Positions 7,207 to 15,445 of a stretch of DNA of 47,497 nt are shown here, one piece after another; the first letter of the stretch is position 1; the number at the start of each line of letters is the position of its first letter. Origin of the DNA: Olsenella sp. (lineage in GTDB: Bacteria > Actinomycetota > Coriobacteriia > Coriobacteriales > Atopobiaceae); NCBI GenBank assembly GCA_022648325.1, contig JALCMG010000016.1:1-47497 (forward strand). Reading direction: 5' to 3'. The position numbers were made by a program, and so were the translations under genes. The notes beneath the pieces were generated by a model. The model was not told where the DNA came from and made no database searches. It was given only the letters and a program-made list of their open reading frames with translations.

Positions 7207-8778
7207 ATGTCCGACAACATCCTGGAGGTGCATGACCTCCGGAAGACGTACCACAAGAAGGGCGGCGGGGACTTCGAGGCCGTGCGCGGCATCAGCTTCG
7301 ACGTGCCCTGCGGCGAGGTGTTTGGGTTTCTCGGTCCCAACGGCGCGGGCAAGTCAACCACCATCTCGATGCTCACCACACAGCTCGAGGCCACCGGCGG
7401 CCAGATCCTACTCGACGGCCGCTCGGTGACAGACGACCCCGTTGGCGCACGAGCAGAGATTGGCGTCGTGGCGCAGCACAACAACCTCGACTGCGGCCTT
7501 ACGGCGCGCGAGAACCTCATCTTCCACGCGCGCTACTTTGGCATGAGCCGCCGCGACGCCAACGCCAAGGCCGACGAGCACCTCGGGAAGTTTGGCCTGG
7601 CAGACCGCCAGAACGACTACGTGCGCAGCTACTCGGGCGGCATGGCCCAGCACCTCAAGATCGCCCGCGCCATGATGCACACGCCCAAGATCCTCTTCCT
7701 AGACGAGCCCACCACCGGCCTTGACCCCAACTACCGCGAAATCCTCTGGCGCGAGATGCTCAACCTCAACCGCGAGGCCGGCACCACCATCTTCCTCACC
7801 ACGCACTACATGGAGGAGCCCGAGCGTCTGGCGCGCCACATGGTGATTGTGAACCACGGGCAAATCGTGGCAAAGGGCACATCGCCCGAGCTCAAGGCCC
7901 TAGTCCCTACCAGCACCATCGTGACCATGCGCCTCTCGCGCCAGGACGAGGAGATTGTCCGCACGCAGGAGGCAACGGCACGCGAGCGCCGCGTGACCAG
8001 GCAGGCGTTTCTCGCCATGGTCCAACGCGACCTGCTCATCCAGGCGCGCGACATCTGGGAGTTTGTGTTCCGCGTTGCCATGCTGCCGTTCATCCTCATC
8101 CTGACGTACGGCTTTGTGCTGCCCACGCTGGGAGTGCTGCCCGAGAGCTTCCCCTCGCAGATGTTCGCCGGCATGGTGGGCATGAGCATGCTCATCACCG
8201 GCATCCACGGCACGGCGGTGCCGCTCACGATGGACTTCAACAACCTGCACGAGATTGAGGACCGGCTGCTCGCGCCCGTCTCGTCCACCGTTGTCGCGCT
8301 GGCCAAGATGCTCGTGGGCATCATCGAGTCGTTCGTCGGCGGGCTTATCGTGCTGCCCATCTCGCTTTTGTTCATGGGGAGCCGGATCAACGTGACCATG
8401 GGCTTGGGCGACGTGCCGGCGCTTATCGGCATCCTGGTGCTCATCTCGCTGGCGTCTGCCACGCTTGGCCTGCTGGTGGGCACTATCATCAGGCCCACGC
8501 AGATTGTCGCGATGTTCCCGGGCTTCCTCATGCCCGTCGTGTTTCTCGGTGCCATCTTCTTCTCGTGACAGAGCCTCTCGGCCATCCCGGTGCTCCAGGC
8601 GATTGTGCTGGTGAACCCGCTGGTCTACGCCAACGAGGCGCTGCGCGTGGTGATGAAGCCGCAGATCGCGCACATGCCGCTGGTGTGGAGCGTGGCCGGC
8701 CTGGTCGCGGCCATCGCGCTGATGGGCGGCTTTGGCTTTAGGCGCTTCCACCGCATGGTCGTGGGCGCACAGAAGTAA
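7207..8778 (+). pseudogene. Fused ABC ATPase-permease, interrupted by one in-frame TGA
   Basis: The first about 250 residues are an ABC ATPase: Walker A GPNGAGKST, Walker B ILFLDEPTTGLD, H-loop TTHYMEE. The signature reads YSGGMAQHLKIARAMM, not SGGM(K/R)RR. It runs directly into an ABC-2 permease domain, without the usual C-terminal ATPase extension. At 8566-8568 an in-frame TGA follows GAIFFS; the same frame continues for 69 codons (QSLSAIPVLQAIVLVNPLVY...) to TAA at 8776, completing the last transmembrane helices. A TGG to TGA change is the simplest origin. It may be a nonsense mutation, a sequencing error or a readthrough site, since TGA is followed by C. The ATG at 7207 has only a weak site. 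Confidence 0.8.
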
Positions 8779-8794
8779 GGCGACAGCGCTGGCA

Positions 8795-8945
8795 CCCGAG
8801 AAGCGCTTCTCTCGCGCGCCAGCTGCCAAAACTCGCCTTCGGGCGAGAAAACGGCGCCCGAGCGAGGGTCTCGTACGGAATCCCGTCCCAAAACCCACGC
8901 TCGGGCGTCAAATCTGCACTGGAGGGCGCTTTTCCGCAACTCCCA
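8795..8945. repeat. Repeat family B hairpin array, copy 2
   Basis: Hairpins such as CTCGCCTTCGGGCGAG and GCGCCCGAGCG...CGCTCGGGCG alternate with the spacer CTCGCGCGCCAGCTGCC and a TCGTACGGAATCCCGTCC stretch. The latter recurs almost unchanged at 12409. The array fills the gap between two convergent transcription units. Confidence 0.65.
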
Positions 8946-8973
8946 AGAGTCAGCCACGATGCCGGCCCAACCG

Positions 8974-9627
8974 CTAGAGGTCTTGCAGGGCGTCTCTGTC
9001 CAGGAGGGTGATCTTCCTTCCAGCGCGCTCGATGTAGCCCGCCTCCTCCAGGTACTTCAGCTTTCGCGAGAGGGTCTCTGGCGTCGTGCCCAGGTACTCG
9101 GCGATGTCCATCACCCTCATGGGAAGGGTGATCCGGTCGTCCCCCTCGACCTTTGCCAGACCCAGCAGATAGTCTGCGAGACGCTCCCCAACACGCTCCA
9201 TCGACAAGAACTTTGCCTGGTTCTCAACCTGGACCATCTTCTGCGCCGTAAGCTCGAAGAGCTTGAGCGAGATCTCTGGGTTGCAGAGAATCACCTGGTT
9301 GAAGGCCCGTTTGCTCAGGGTACAGACCTTGGTCTGCTCCAGCGCCTGGCCAAAGAGCGTCTCGTTGGCAATGCCAAAGAGCTGCTTCTCGCCCTCGTAC
9401 CCACCGGACTCAACAACACGCAGGAGCTGCTCTTTCCCGGCCGGTGACAGCTGATAGACCTTCATGCTGCCCTGGGCCACAATATCGAGCCTCTCGTCTC
9501 CCGGCTGAAAGATCAGCTCGCCCTTCTCGTACATCCGGTGGTGCGCCAGCTTCATGATCTCGCGCTGCTCGCCAGTCGAGAGGTCGCTAAAGAGCGGAAC
9601 GAACGAGACGCACAGGTGCTCTTCCAT
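8974..9627 (-). CDS. flp: FLP/FNR-type CRP-family redox regulator
   Basis: A 217-residue CRP/FNR regulator with a cyclic-nucleotide-like sensory domain, a dimer helix and a C-terminal winged helix. The recognition helix reads TTPETLSRKLKYLEE, keeping the E..SR residues with which FNR reads TTGAT. It lacks the four-Cys iron-sulfur set of E. coli FNR. Instead it has C6 (HLCVSFVP) and C102, the positions of the redox disulfide reported for Lactobacillus casei FLP (Cys5/Cys102), plus C115. The ATG at 9627 fits this numbering; 9648 also has a ribosome binding site. It is the last gene of a four-gene leftward unit whose two promoters carry perfect FNR-type boxes, so autoregulation is likely. Confidence 0.9.
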   Translation of the reverse strand: MEEHLCVSFVPLFSDLSTGEQREIMKLAHHRMYEKGELIFQPGDERLDIVAQGSMKVYQLSPAGKEQLLRVVESGGYEGEKQLFGIANETLFGQALEQTKVCTLSKRAFNQVILCNPEISLKLFELTAQKMVQVENQAKFLSMERVGERLADYLLGLAKVEGDDRITLPMRVMDIAEYLGTTPETLSRKLKYLEEAGYIERAGRKITLLDRDALQDL

Positions 9628-9669
9628 GGCCGTTCTCTCCCATCCCATGCTTACCTCGAGGACCAATAA

Positions 9670-9948
9670 CTACGCCCGCGCCAGACTATCAAACTCTGCG
9701 AGCAGTTCATAGGTGGCCTTAAACGTGCCGCACACGTCACCCGGAATCGCGTAGTTGTTCGTGACCGCACGCAGCTTGGCGAACTCGCTGGCCAGGTCGT
9801 AGTTGCCACCCCTGACCTTGTCCTGAATCGCCTGATACAGGCTCCGCACCTCGAAGACCTCGGGGTGGTTCCTGCCGTGCGCCCTTGTGATTGCCTTGGT
9901 GTACAGATCCAGCGTCTCGTCGTTCTTGTCGAAGAATTCCCTGATCAT
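9670..9948 (-). CDS. Small helical protein of FLP locus, possible Ric/hemerythrin-like
   Basis: A 92-residue, probably all-helical protein without cysteine clusters: only one Cys (DVCGTF), with H24 and H28 in AHGRNHPE. From memory, short proteins of this type are encoded next to FLP regulators and CxxC metal-binding proteins in lactic acid bacteria. They are often described as related to di-iron repair (Ric/YtfE) proteins, but I cannot confirm the family. It lies 12 bp after the metal-binding protein gene and 42 bp before the regulator start, with GGGAG before its ATG. A role in metal or cluster homeostasis is inferred from context only. Confidence 0.6.
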   Translation of the reverse strand: MIREFFDKNDETLDLYTKAITRAHGRNHPEVFEVRSLYQAIQDKVRGGNYDLASEFAKLRAVTNNYAIPGDVCGTFKATYELLAEFDSLARA

Positions 9949-9960
9949 GGCTGATGCTCC

Positions 9961-10191
9961 CTACCTCTCGGACGCCTTGAGGACGTCGTATCCGATCGAC
10001 TTGACGGAGTTGGCAATCTCGTCGAGGTTCGTCACGCTGCTGTCAAAGGTAAACTTTGCCTTGCTCGCGTTGAAAAGCACCTTCACGCTCTCCTGATCGA
10101 CCCCATCTACCTGCTTGATTGCCCCCTCGATCTTCTGCATGCACGTTGGGCACGCCAGCGTCTCCAGCTGCAGGGTTCCCTTCTTGACCAT
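9961..10191 (-). CDS. Heavy-metal-associated (HMA, CopZ-like) protein
   Basis: A 76-residue ferredoxin-like HMA domain with the metal-binding pair C14/C17 in LACPTCMQKIE near the N terminus and the usual beta-alpha pattern afterwards. Typical partners are P1B-type ATPases. The ATPase gene upstream in the same orientation has no metal-binding domain of its own, so this protein may deliver metal to it or buffer metal in the cytoplasm. GGGAGAAAG precedes the start. A perfect FNR-type box 60 bp upstream points to its own FLP-controlled promoter in addition to the one before the ATPase gene. Confidence 0.85.
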   Translation of the reverse strand: MVKKGTLQLETLACPTCMQKIEGAIKQVDGVDQESVKVLFNASKAKFTFDSSVTNLDEIANSVKSIGYDVLKASER

Positions 10192-10250
10192 CTTTCTCCC
10201 CTTTCTCCGTTTGCTGCCCCCTAGGTTAGGGACGGACAGCCAAGCAGAAA

Positions 10251-10264
10251 TTGATTTGCATCAA
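10251..10264. promoter_or_regulatory. FNR/FLP box before HMA gene
   Basis: TTGATTTGCATCAA matches the FNR consensus TTGAT-N4-ATCAA exactly. On the minus strand a TAACCT hexamer lies about 31 bp from the box centre, the distance expected for a class II activator at -41.5. The same 14 bases occur at 12233. Confidence 0.85.
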
Positions 10265-10336
10265 GTTCGGCACGTTTTCTTGGTTGCCGCGCGGATGGAC
10301 GCACCATCGCACGCAGCCCGGGCGCGCAGACCGCAC

Positions 10337-12166
10337 TCAGTACCTCAGGAGCCTCATGGCGTTGAGAATCACAACCAGGATGCTTCCCTCGTGGACAAAC
10401 ATGCCAATGGCCATATTCATCCACGTGCTCGCAAACACGCTGACAAGCAGCACGACCACAACTACCAGGGAAATCACGATGTTCTCAACCATGTTGCAGC
10501 GCGTTGCCTTGGCAAGCCCCAGCGCGTGAGGGATCCTGTGGAAGTCGGAGTTCATCAGGATGACGTTGGACGTCTCTATGGCAACGTCGGTTCCGTTGCC
10601 CATGGCAATGCCAATGTCTGCCAGCGTCAGCGAAGGGCTGTCATTGATGCCGTCGCCGACAAACGCCACGGTCTCCCCCAGCTTCTTGCGGCTTCTCACA
10701 AACTCGGCCTTGTCCTCCGGCAGCAGGCCGCCGTGCGCCTCGCTTAGACCAAGCTCCTTGCTCACAAGGTCCACGGTCCCCTGGTTGTCTCCCGAAAGCA
10801 GGATCAGGTTCTTGACACCCATCTTCCTAAGGGCAGCAAGGTCTTCTGCCACACCTGTCCGTACCTGGTCTTTGATCCCCACGACAAGTGCAAGCTGGCC
10901 GTCGATGGCAACCAGGACCAAAGAGTTGCCTGCTGCCTCCAGCCCATCCACATCCTGCCGAGCCCGGCTGCTAAGAGGGACACCATTCGCATCCATAAGG
11001 TGGGCATTGCCGACAAGAACCTGGTGGCCTGCCACGCTGGCCACAACGCCGCCACCCTGGATAACCTTGGTCGACTCTACGGGGTGCTGGCGCGCGTTGG
11101 GGTACGCGCCAACAATAGCCTTTGCCAGCGGGTGACTTGACTCCTTCTCCACGCTTACGAGCAGGTCCTCAACAAGCTGGTGGTCCCGGGCGTAATAGAG
11201 CATCTGCGCCACCCGGGGATTCCCATACGTGAGCGTGCCCGTCTTGTCAAACAGGATCGTGTCGACCTTGCCAAACTTCGAGATGACCTCGCTCCCCTTG
11301 AACAGGATGCCATTGCGCGCTCCGTTGCCTATGCCAGAAACATTTGACACCGGCACGCCTATGACAAGTGCCCCTGGACAACCCAGGACCAGGATGGTGA
11401 TTGCCATCTCCATGTTTCTCGTGACAAGCCAGACAATTATCGTCAGGGCGAGAACGGCGGGCGTGTAGTACCTGGAGAATCGATCAATGAAGCGCTCTGC
11501 CTGCGACTTTGAGTCCTGGGCCTCTTCCACCAGCTCGATGATCTTGCCAAAGGTCGTGTCTTCACCGACCTTCTCAGCCGTCAGCTGGATGGTGCCGTTC
11601 TCCAGGATGGTTCCGGCAAAGACCTTGTCGCCCACGTCCTTTGCAACGGGCAGCGGCTCGCCGGTAATGCTCGCCTCGTTGGCGCTTCCCCCACCGCGCA
11701 CGACCGTGCCATCAACGGGAATCTTGCCGCCAGTCTTTACCAGGAGCGTGTCTCCCACCTCGACGTCGTCGATGGCTACCTCCTCGAAGGTGCCGTCTTC
11801 GCTCATGCGGAGGGCAACCTCGGGCGCCATCTCTACCAGGCCTTTTATGGCAGAGCGCGTCTTTGTCAGGGTCTTCTGCTCTAGGTAGGCGCCAAACAGG
11901 AAGAGGAAGGTGACAACTGCGGACTCCTCGAACTCGCGGATGGCAAATGCGCCGAGAATGGCCATCGTCACGAGAAGGTCGATGCTTACCACCCGCACGC
12001 GCAACGACTGCACTGCCTGGACGACTATGGGCAGGCCGCCAACCAGCGACGCAGCGAGGAGAAGCCCATCGACTGCGGGACCTTCACCTGATGCGAGCTT
12101 GACGGCGAACGCCGTCAGGACCAGAGTTCCCGTTACTGCGGTCAAACGATTTCGATTACGTAGCAA
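10337..12166 (-). CDS. P1B-type metal ATPase with CPG motif
   Basis: A 609-residue heavy-metal P-type ATPase with ASITGEP (about 165-171), phosphorylation motif DKTGT (D307) and GDGINDSP near the C terminus. No N-terminal metal-binding domain is present. The transmembrane metal motif reads LGCPGALVIG (C263-P-G265), where most family members have CPC, CPH or SPC. This could alter metal specificity, and Zn, Fe or Mn export or import cannot be told apart. The open frame begins with TTG at 12166 without a visible Shine-Dalgarno sequence, so the start is uncertain or the mRNA leaderless. It is the first gene of the FLP-controlled unit and ends in TGA. Confidence 0.88.
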   Translation of the reverse strand: MLRNRNRLTAVTGTLVLTAFAVKLASGEGPAVDGLLLAASLVGGLPIVVQAVQSLRVRVVSIDLLVTMAILGAFAIREFEESAVVTFLFLFGAYLEQKTLTKTRSAIKGLVEMAPEVALRMSEDGTFEEVAIDDVEVGDTLLVKTGGKIPVDGTVVRGGGSANEASITGEPLPVAKDVGDKVFAGTILENGTIQLTAEKVGEDTTFGKIIELVEEAQDSKSQAERFIDRFSRYYTPAVLALTIIVWLVTRNMEMAITILVLGCPGALVIGVPVSNVSGIGNGARNGILFKGSEVISKFGKVDTILFDKTGTLTYGNPRVAQMLYYARDHQLVEDLLVSVEKESSHPLAKAIVGAYPNARQHPVESTKVIQGGGVVASVAGHQVLVGNAHLMDANGVPLSSRARQDVDGLEAAGNSLVLVAIDGQLALVVGIKDQVRTGVAEDLAALRKMGVKNLILLSGDNQGTVDLVSKELGLSEAHGGLLPEDKAEFVRSRKKLGETVAFVGDGINDSPSLTLADIGIAMGNGTDVAIETSNVILMNSDFHRIPHALGLAKATRCNMVENIVISLVVVVVLLVSVFASTWMNMAIGMFVHEGSILVVILNAMRLLRY

Positions 12167-12186
12167 CTAATTTTGCATACTATCAA

Positions 12187-12228
12187 CCCCCTTCGGTTGA
12201 CGTAAAGGTATCTGCTACCGAAGAGGGG
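12187..12228. other. Leader stem in ATPase promoter region
   Basis: CCCCCTTCGGT near 12187-12197 is nearly complementary to ACCGAAGAGGGG at 12217-12228. It spans the predicted -10 region (GATACCT on the minus strand, 12212-12206) and early leader of the ATPase gene. It may be a second regulator site or an mRNA structure. Confidence 0.4.
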
Positions 12229-12232
12229 ATAA

Positions 12233-12246
12233 TTGATTTGCATCAA
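12233..12246. promoter_or_regulatory. FNR/FLP box before P-type ATPase gene
   Basis: A perfect TTGATTTGCATCAA, identical to the box at 10251, centred about 73 bp before the annotated TTG start. A GATACCT -10-like element on the minus strand lies about 31 bp from the centre, as expected for FNR-type activation. Confidence 0.85.
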
Positions 12247-12300
12247 GTGCGGGAGGTTTTAGCGCGGGCCGTTGCGATGTTTTGGCACGGGCCGTTGCGG

Positions 12301-12575
12301 TGCCGGCGCAGGCGCTGGCGCCCACGCTGACGCCGGAAGGCCCTTCTCGTACGTACTAGCTGCCAAAACGCGCCTTCGGGCGAGAAAACGACGCCCGAGC
12401 GAGGGTTTCGTACGGAACCCCGTCCAAAGCCCGCGCTCGGGCGCCAAATCCGCGCCGGAAGGGCTACTTTGTACGTGATAGCTGCTATTGCGCACGCTCC
12501 GGCGTCGTTTTGGCGCCGAAAGGGCCTTCTCGTACGTACTTGCTGCGGAAACCTGCCCTCGGGCGTCGCACGGAA
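12301..12575. repeat. Repeat family B hairpin array, copy 3
   Basis: Spacers TCGTACGTACTAGCTGC, TTGTACGTGATAGCTGC and TCGTACGTACTTGCTGC have their GTACGT cores at 12349, 12471 and 12532, distances of 122 and 61 bp. Between them stand GC-rich stems such as CGCGCTCGGGCG and CGCTCCGGCG/TGGCGCCGAAAG, plus the TCGTACGGAACCCCGTCC stretch shared with the 8.8-kb array. It sits just downstream of the response-regulator gene. No gene is visible in 12247-12595. Confidence 0.75.
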
Positions 12576-12595
12576 ACCAGTCCTCCCGCACGCCT

Positions 12596-13222
12596 CTACC
12601 CCCGGTAGTAGTACACGGCGATCTGGGTGCGGTTGCGCAGGCCCAGCTTGGCGAGAATGGCCGAGATGTGATTGCGCACCGTGCCCTCGCTCATGTAGAG
12701 CGCGGCGGCGACCTCCGCATTGCTCATCCCGTCGGCAATGGCGCGCACCACCTCGCGCTCGCGCTCGGTGAGCCCACGCATCGCTGGCTCCTTTCGCCGC
12801 TCCATCGCATCGCCGACAGAGAGAGCCGCCGCCCGCGCCAGCACCTCGCCCTCAAGCACGCTCTGCCCTGCCATCACGGACCTCAGGGCCGGCGCGATAG
12901 TCGCCACGTCCTGCTTGATGAGGTAGCCGCGCGCGCCCAGCCGCAGCGCCCGCACGATGTAGTCGTCATCGGAGAAGGTGGTGAGAAAAACCACGCGCGC
13001 GGCAGGGCTCGCAGCCAGGATCTTCTCGGCAGCGCTCAGGCCGTTTCCGCCAGGCATCTGGATGTCCATGAGCACCACGTCGGGCTCGCACGCCGAGAAG
13101 AGCGAGACGGCCTCCTCCCCGCTCGTTCCCGTACCCACGACCTCGATGTCAGGCTCCACGGAGAGAATGGTCGAGAGCGAGCGCACCACAATGGCGTCGT
13201 CGTCCACCACGATGACCCTCAT
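12596..13222 (-). CDS. NarL/LuxR-type response regulator of linearmycin-type system
   Basis: A 208-residue response regulator. It has a receiver domain beginning MRVIVVDDD with phospho-acceptor D in VVLMDIQMPG (about residue 54), and a C-terminal LuxR helix-turn-helix (GLTEREREVVRAIADGMSNAEVAAAL). Its ATG overlaps the TGA stop of the kinase gene (ATGA), so the two are translationally coupled. Divergent from the ABC exporter genes at 14482, which are its likely target through the TGAC-N4-GTCA site between them. The layout matches LnrK (YfiK) of the Bacillus subtilis linearmycin-resistance system. Confidence 0.92.
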   Translation of the reverse strand: MRVIVVDDDAIVVRSLSTILSVEPDIEVVGTGTSGEEAVSLFSACEPDVVLMDIQMPGGNGLSAAEKILAASPAARVVFLTTFSDDDYIVRALRLGARGYLIKQDVATIAPALRSVMAGQSVLEGEVLARAAALSVGDAMERRKEPAMRGLTEREREVVRAIADGMSNAEVAAALYMSEGTVRNHISAILAKLGLRNRTQIAVYYYRG

Positions 13223-14316
13223 GCCTGCCCCTTCCTGGGAATCGACGCAAACACCGAGAAGCGCCGCCCGTCCGACTGCACCAGCAGCGTACCGCCAAGC
13301 CCCTCCACGCGCTCGCGCATTCCGCGTAGGCCCATGCCGCGCCCCTCGAGGCCAGCCACGTCTGCCGGCACGTCGCCGTCGTTCTCGACGCGCAGCTGCC
13401 AAATGCCGGGAAGCCCCGTGACGTGCACCGTCGCGTGCGCGGCGTGCGCGTGGCGGGCCGCGTTCGTGAGCGCCTCGCGCGTCACGGCAACCAGGCAGCG
13501 GCTCACCTCGGCGGGCGGCGCGGCCTCAAGGCCACAGTCCACGTCCACGTGCGCAATGCCGCTCTGGCCTGCCAGCCGGTTGAGCTCCACGCTCACGTCG
13601 ACGGCCGAGTCCTCAAGCGCGTGGACGCTCGCGCGCATGGAGGTGAGCGCCTCGCCCAGGCCGTCCGATAGCTCGCCTAGCTCAGCGACGACACCGGCAT
13701 CCTCGCGGTGCACCACCTTGAGGGCCTCGACCTCCAGTACCAGACGGGTGAGCTGGTGACCCACGGAGTCGTGGATCTCGCGCGCGATGCGCGTTCGCTC
13801 GGCCAGGGCGGCGGCATGGGACTCGTAGGCGCGCGCATCTTCAAGCTCGCGGTTCTTCTCGCGCAGGTCAATCACCTTGTCCTGAAGGTCATCCTGCAGG
13901 GCGTGGAGCCGGCACCCGAGCCCAATGACACGCCCACAGCGCCACGAGAGCGCCATCGAGCAGGTCACCAGGGCGAGAAGGACCGCCGCCGTGCCGGCAG
14001 GCACGCCAGCAGTCCACGCCCACGCGACGCAGCATGGCACCAGCACCAGCGCCCAGTGCGAACGAACACGGGGCAGGTCGTAACAGGCAAGCGGCAGTGC
14101 CGCCCACGCGCCCGGCACCAGCGCGAAAACAGCGCACGCAACGCAGCACAACGCCTCGGCAGCCCCTAACCGGCGCCCGCGCGCAAGCTCGAAGCCGGCG
14201 CTCGCGCCCACGGCGGCGAGCAGGGCCACCACGCGCACGGCATCCACCTCGCCCCCCAGCACCACAAGAGCCAGGCAGGCGAGAAGCACCACGCACTTAT
14301 CGGCGATTCTCTCCAT
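13219..14316 (-). CDS. DesK/LnrJ-like sensor histidine kinase
   Basis: A 365-residue kinase with about five to six N-terminal transmembrane segments (residues about 8-135), a linker helix and a HisKA_3 dimerisation domain with the phospho-His in RIAREIHDSVGHQLTR. The ATPase domain has EALTNAARHAHAA (N box), VENDGD and GRGMGLRGMRERVE. No large extracellular sensor domain exists, so it may sense membrane perturbation directly, as proposed for LnrJ and DesK. The start is placed at MERIADK; longer upstream starts reach into the divergent promoter. It ends in the ATGA overlap with the regulator. Confidence 0.92.
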   Translation of the reverse strand: MERIADKCVVLLACLALVVLGGEVDAVRVVALLAAVGASAGFELARGRRLGAAEALCCVACAVFALVPGAWAALPLACYDLPRVRSHWALVLVPCCVAWAWTAGVPAGTAAVLLALVTCSMALSWRCGRVIGLGCRLHALQDDLQDKVIDLREKNRELEDARAYESHAAALAERTRIAREIHDSVGHQLTRLVLEVEALKVVHREDAGVVAELGELSDGLGEALTSMRASVHALEDSAVDVSVELNRLAGQSGIAHVDVDCGLEAAPPAEVSRCLVAVTREALTNAARHAHAAHATVHVTGLPGIWQLRVENDGDVPADVAGLEGRGMGLRGMRERVEGLGGTLLVQSDGRRFSVFASIPRKGQA

Positions 14317-14379
14317 GGTCGCAATTATACGGACGCCACACAATTCTCCGGCCCTCCCGCCGGCAGCCGGACAAAGCCA

Positions 14380-14391
14380 TGACATTTGTCA
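14380..14391. promoter_or_regulatory. Candidate response-regulator operator
   Basis: TGACATTTGTCA is a perfect palindrome between the divergent kinase and exporter operons, about 90 bp before the exporter start. Sites of this shape are typical for NarL-family dimers. No second copy was seen nearby. Confidence 0.5.
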
Positions 14392-14481
14392 CGCCCCACC
14401 GGCGCAACCGATGACTCCGCTCACTTCCCGCCCGGCGCGCACCGCGCGACACTGTTCCCAAGGTAGACGAGAGGAGCCGAC

Positions 14482-15435
14482 ATGGCGTCTAACGAGGCGG
14501 TCGTTCGCATTCGCAACCTGGTCAAGCGCTACGGGGAGCTGGTAGCCGTGGACCACCTGTCGCTGGACATCGCCCCAGGCGAGGTCTTTGGGCTTCTCGG
14601 CCCTAACGGCTCGGGCAAGACCACCACCATCAACTGCATCCTGCAGCTTCTCTCGTACGACCACGGCGAGATAGAGCTCTTTGGGCAGCCCATGCGGCCA
14701 ACAAGCTACCAGCTCAAGCGCCGCATTGGCGTGGTCCCGCAGGAGGTCGCCGTCTTCGACGAGCTCACCGTGCGCGAGAACGTGGACAGCTTCTGCGCGC
14801 TCTACGTGAGCGATCGCATGCGCCGGCGCGAGCTGGTGGATGCGGCCATCGACTTTGTGGGTCTCCAGAGGTTCGAGAGCTTCCGCCCCAAGAAGCTGTC
14901 GGGCGGCCTGCTTCGGCGCCTCAACATCGCCTGCGGCGTCGCACACCGGCCGGAACTCATCATCATGGACGAGCCCACCGTGGCCGTGGACCCGCAGAGC
15001 CGCGAGTCGATTCTCTCTGGCATCGAGCGCCTCAACGCCGAGGGCGCCACCGTGATCTACACCTCGCACTACATGGAGGAGGTCGAGCGGCTCTGCTCGC
15101 GCATCCTAATCATGGACCACGGGCGCAGCGTGGCAAGCGGCACCGCCGACGAGCTCAAGGGCATGATCGGCACGGGCGAGAAGGTCTCCGTCGAGGTGGG
15201 CGAGATGGACGAGGCCACGCTCGAGCGCGTGCGATCGCTCCCCCACGTACGTACGGCCGAGATGCACGCGGGGATGCTCCGCGTTCAGTGCGCCTCGGGC
15301 GCGCACAACCTGTCCGACGTCCTAGGCGTGCTTGCGGAGGCGGGTCGCTCGTACGGTCGCGTGCTCTCCGAACCCCCCACCCTGAACGACGTCTTCCTCG
15401 AGATCACCGGTCGCGCCCTGCGCGACGACGCCTAA
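14482..15435 (+). CDS. ABC exporter ATPase, LnrL-like
   Basis: A 317-residue ABC-2 type ATPase: Walker A GPNGSGKTT near 45, signature LSGGLLRRLNIACG, Walker B LIIMDEPTVAVDP, H-loop TSHYMEEVE, and an 80-residue C-terminal extension typical of DrrA/CcmA-type drug-export ATPases. AGAGGAG precedes the ATG. It is the first gene of a three-gene unit with two membrane permeases and lies divergent from the two-component system. The same set in B. subtilis (lnrLMN) pumps out linearmycins and related membrane-active polyenes. The substrate here may be any membrane-active compound. Confidence 0.92.
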   Translation: MASNEAVVRIRNLVKRYGELVAVDHLSLDIAPGEVFGLLGPNGSGKTTTINCILQLLSYDHGEIELFGQPMRPTSYQLKRRIGVVPQEVAVFDELTVRENVDSFCALYVSDRMRRRELVDAAIDFVGLQRFESFRPKKLSGGLLRRLNIACGVAHRPELIIMDEPTVAVDPQSRESILSGIERLNAEGATVIYTSHYMEEVERLCSRILIMDHGRSVASGTADELKGMIGTGEKVSVEVGEMDEATLERVRSLPHVRTAEMHAGMLRVQCASGAHNLSDVLGVLAEAGRSYGRVLSEPPTLNDVFLEITGRALRDDA

Positions 15436-15445
15436 GGGGGCAGTG

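Noticed and set aside
8560..8575. Selenocysteine codon
   Set aside because: No Cys-type catalytic position is expected in a permease helix and no SECIS-like hairpin directly follows.
12301..12575. CRISPR array
   Set aside because: The 61-bp period resembles CRISPR spacing, but both the hairpins and the intervening segments are related to each other, units differ in sequence, and no cas gene is present.
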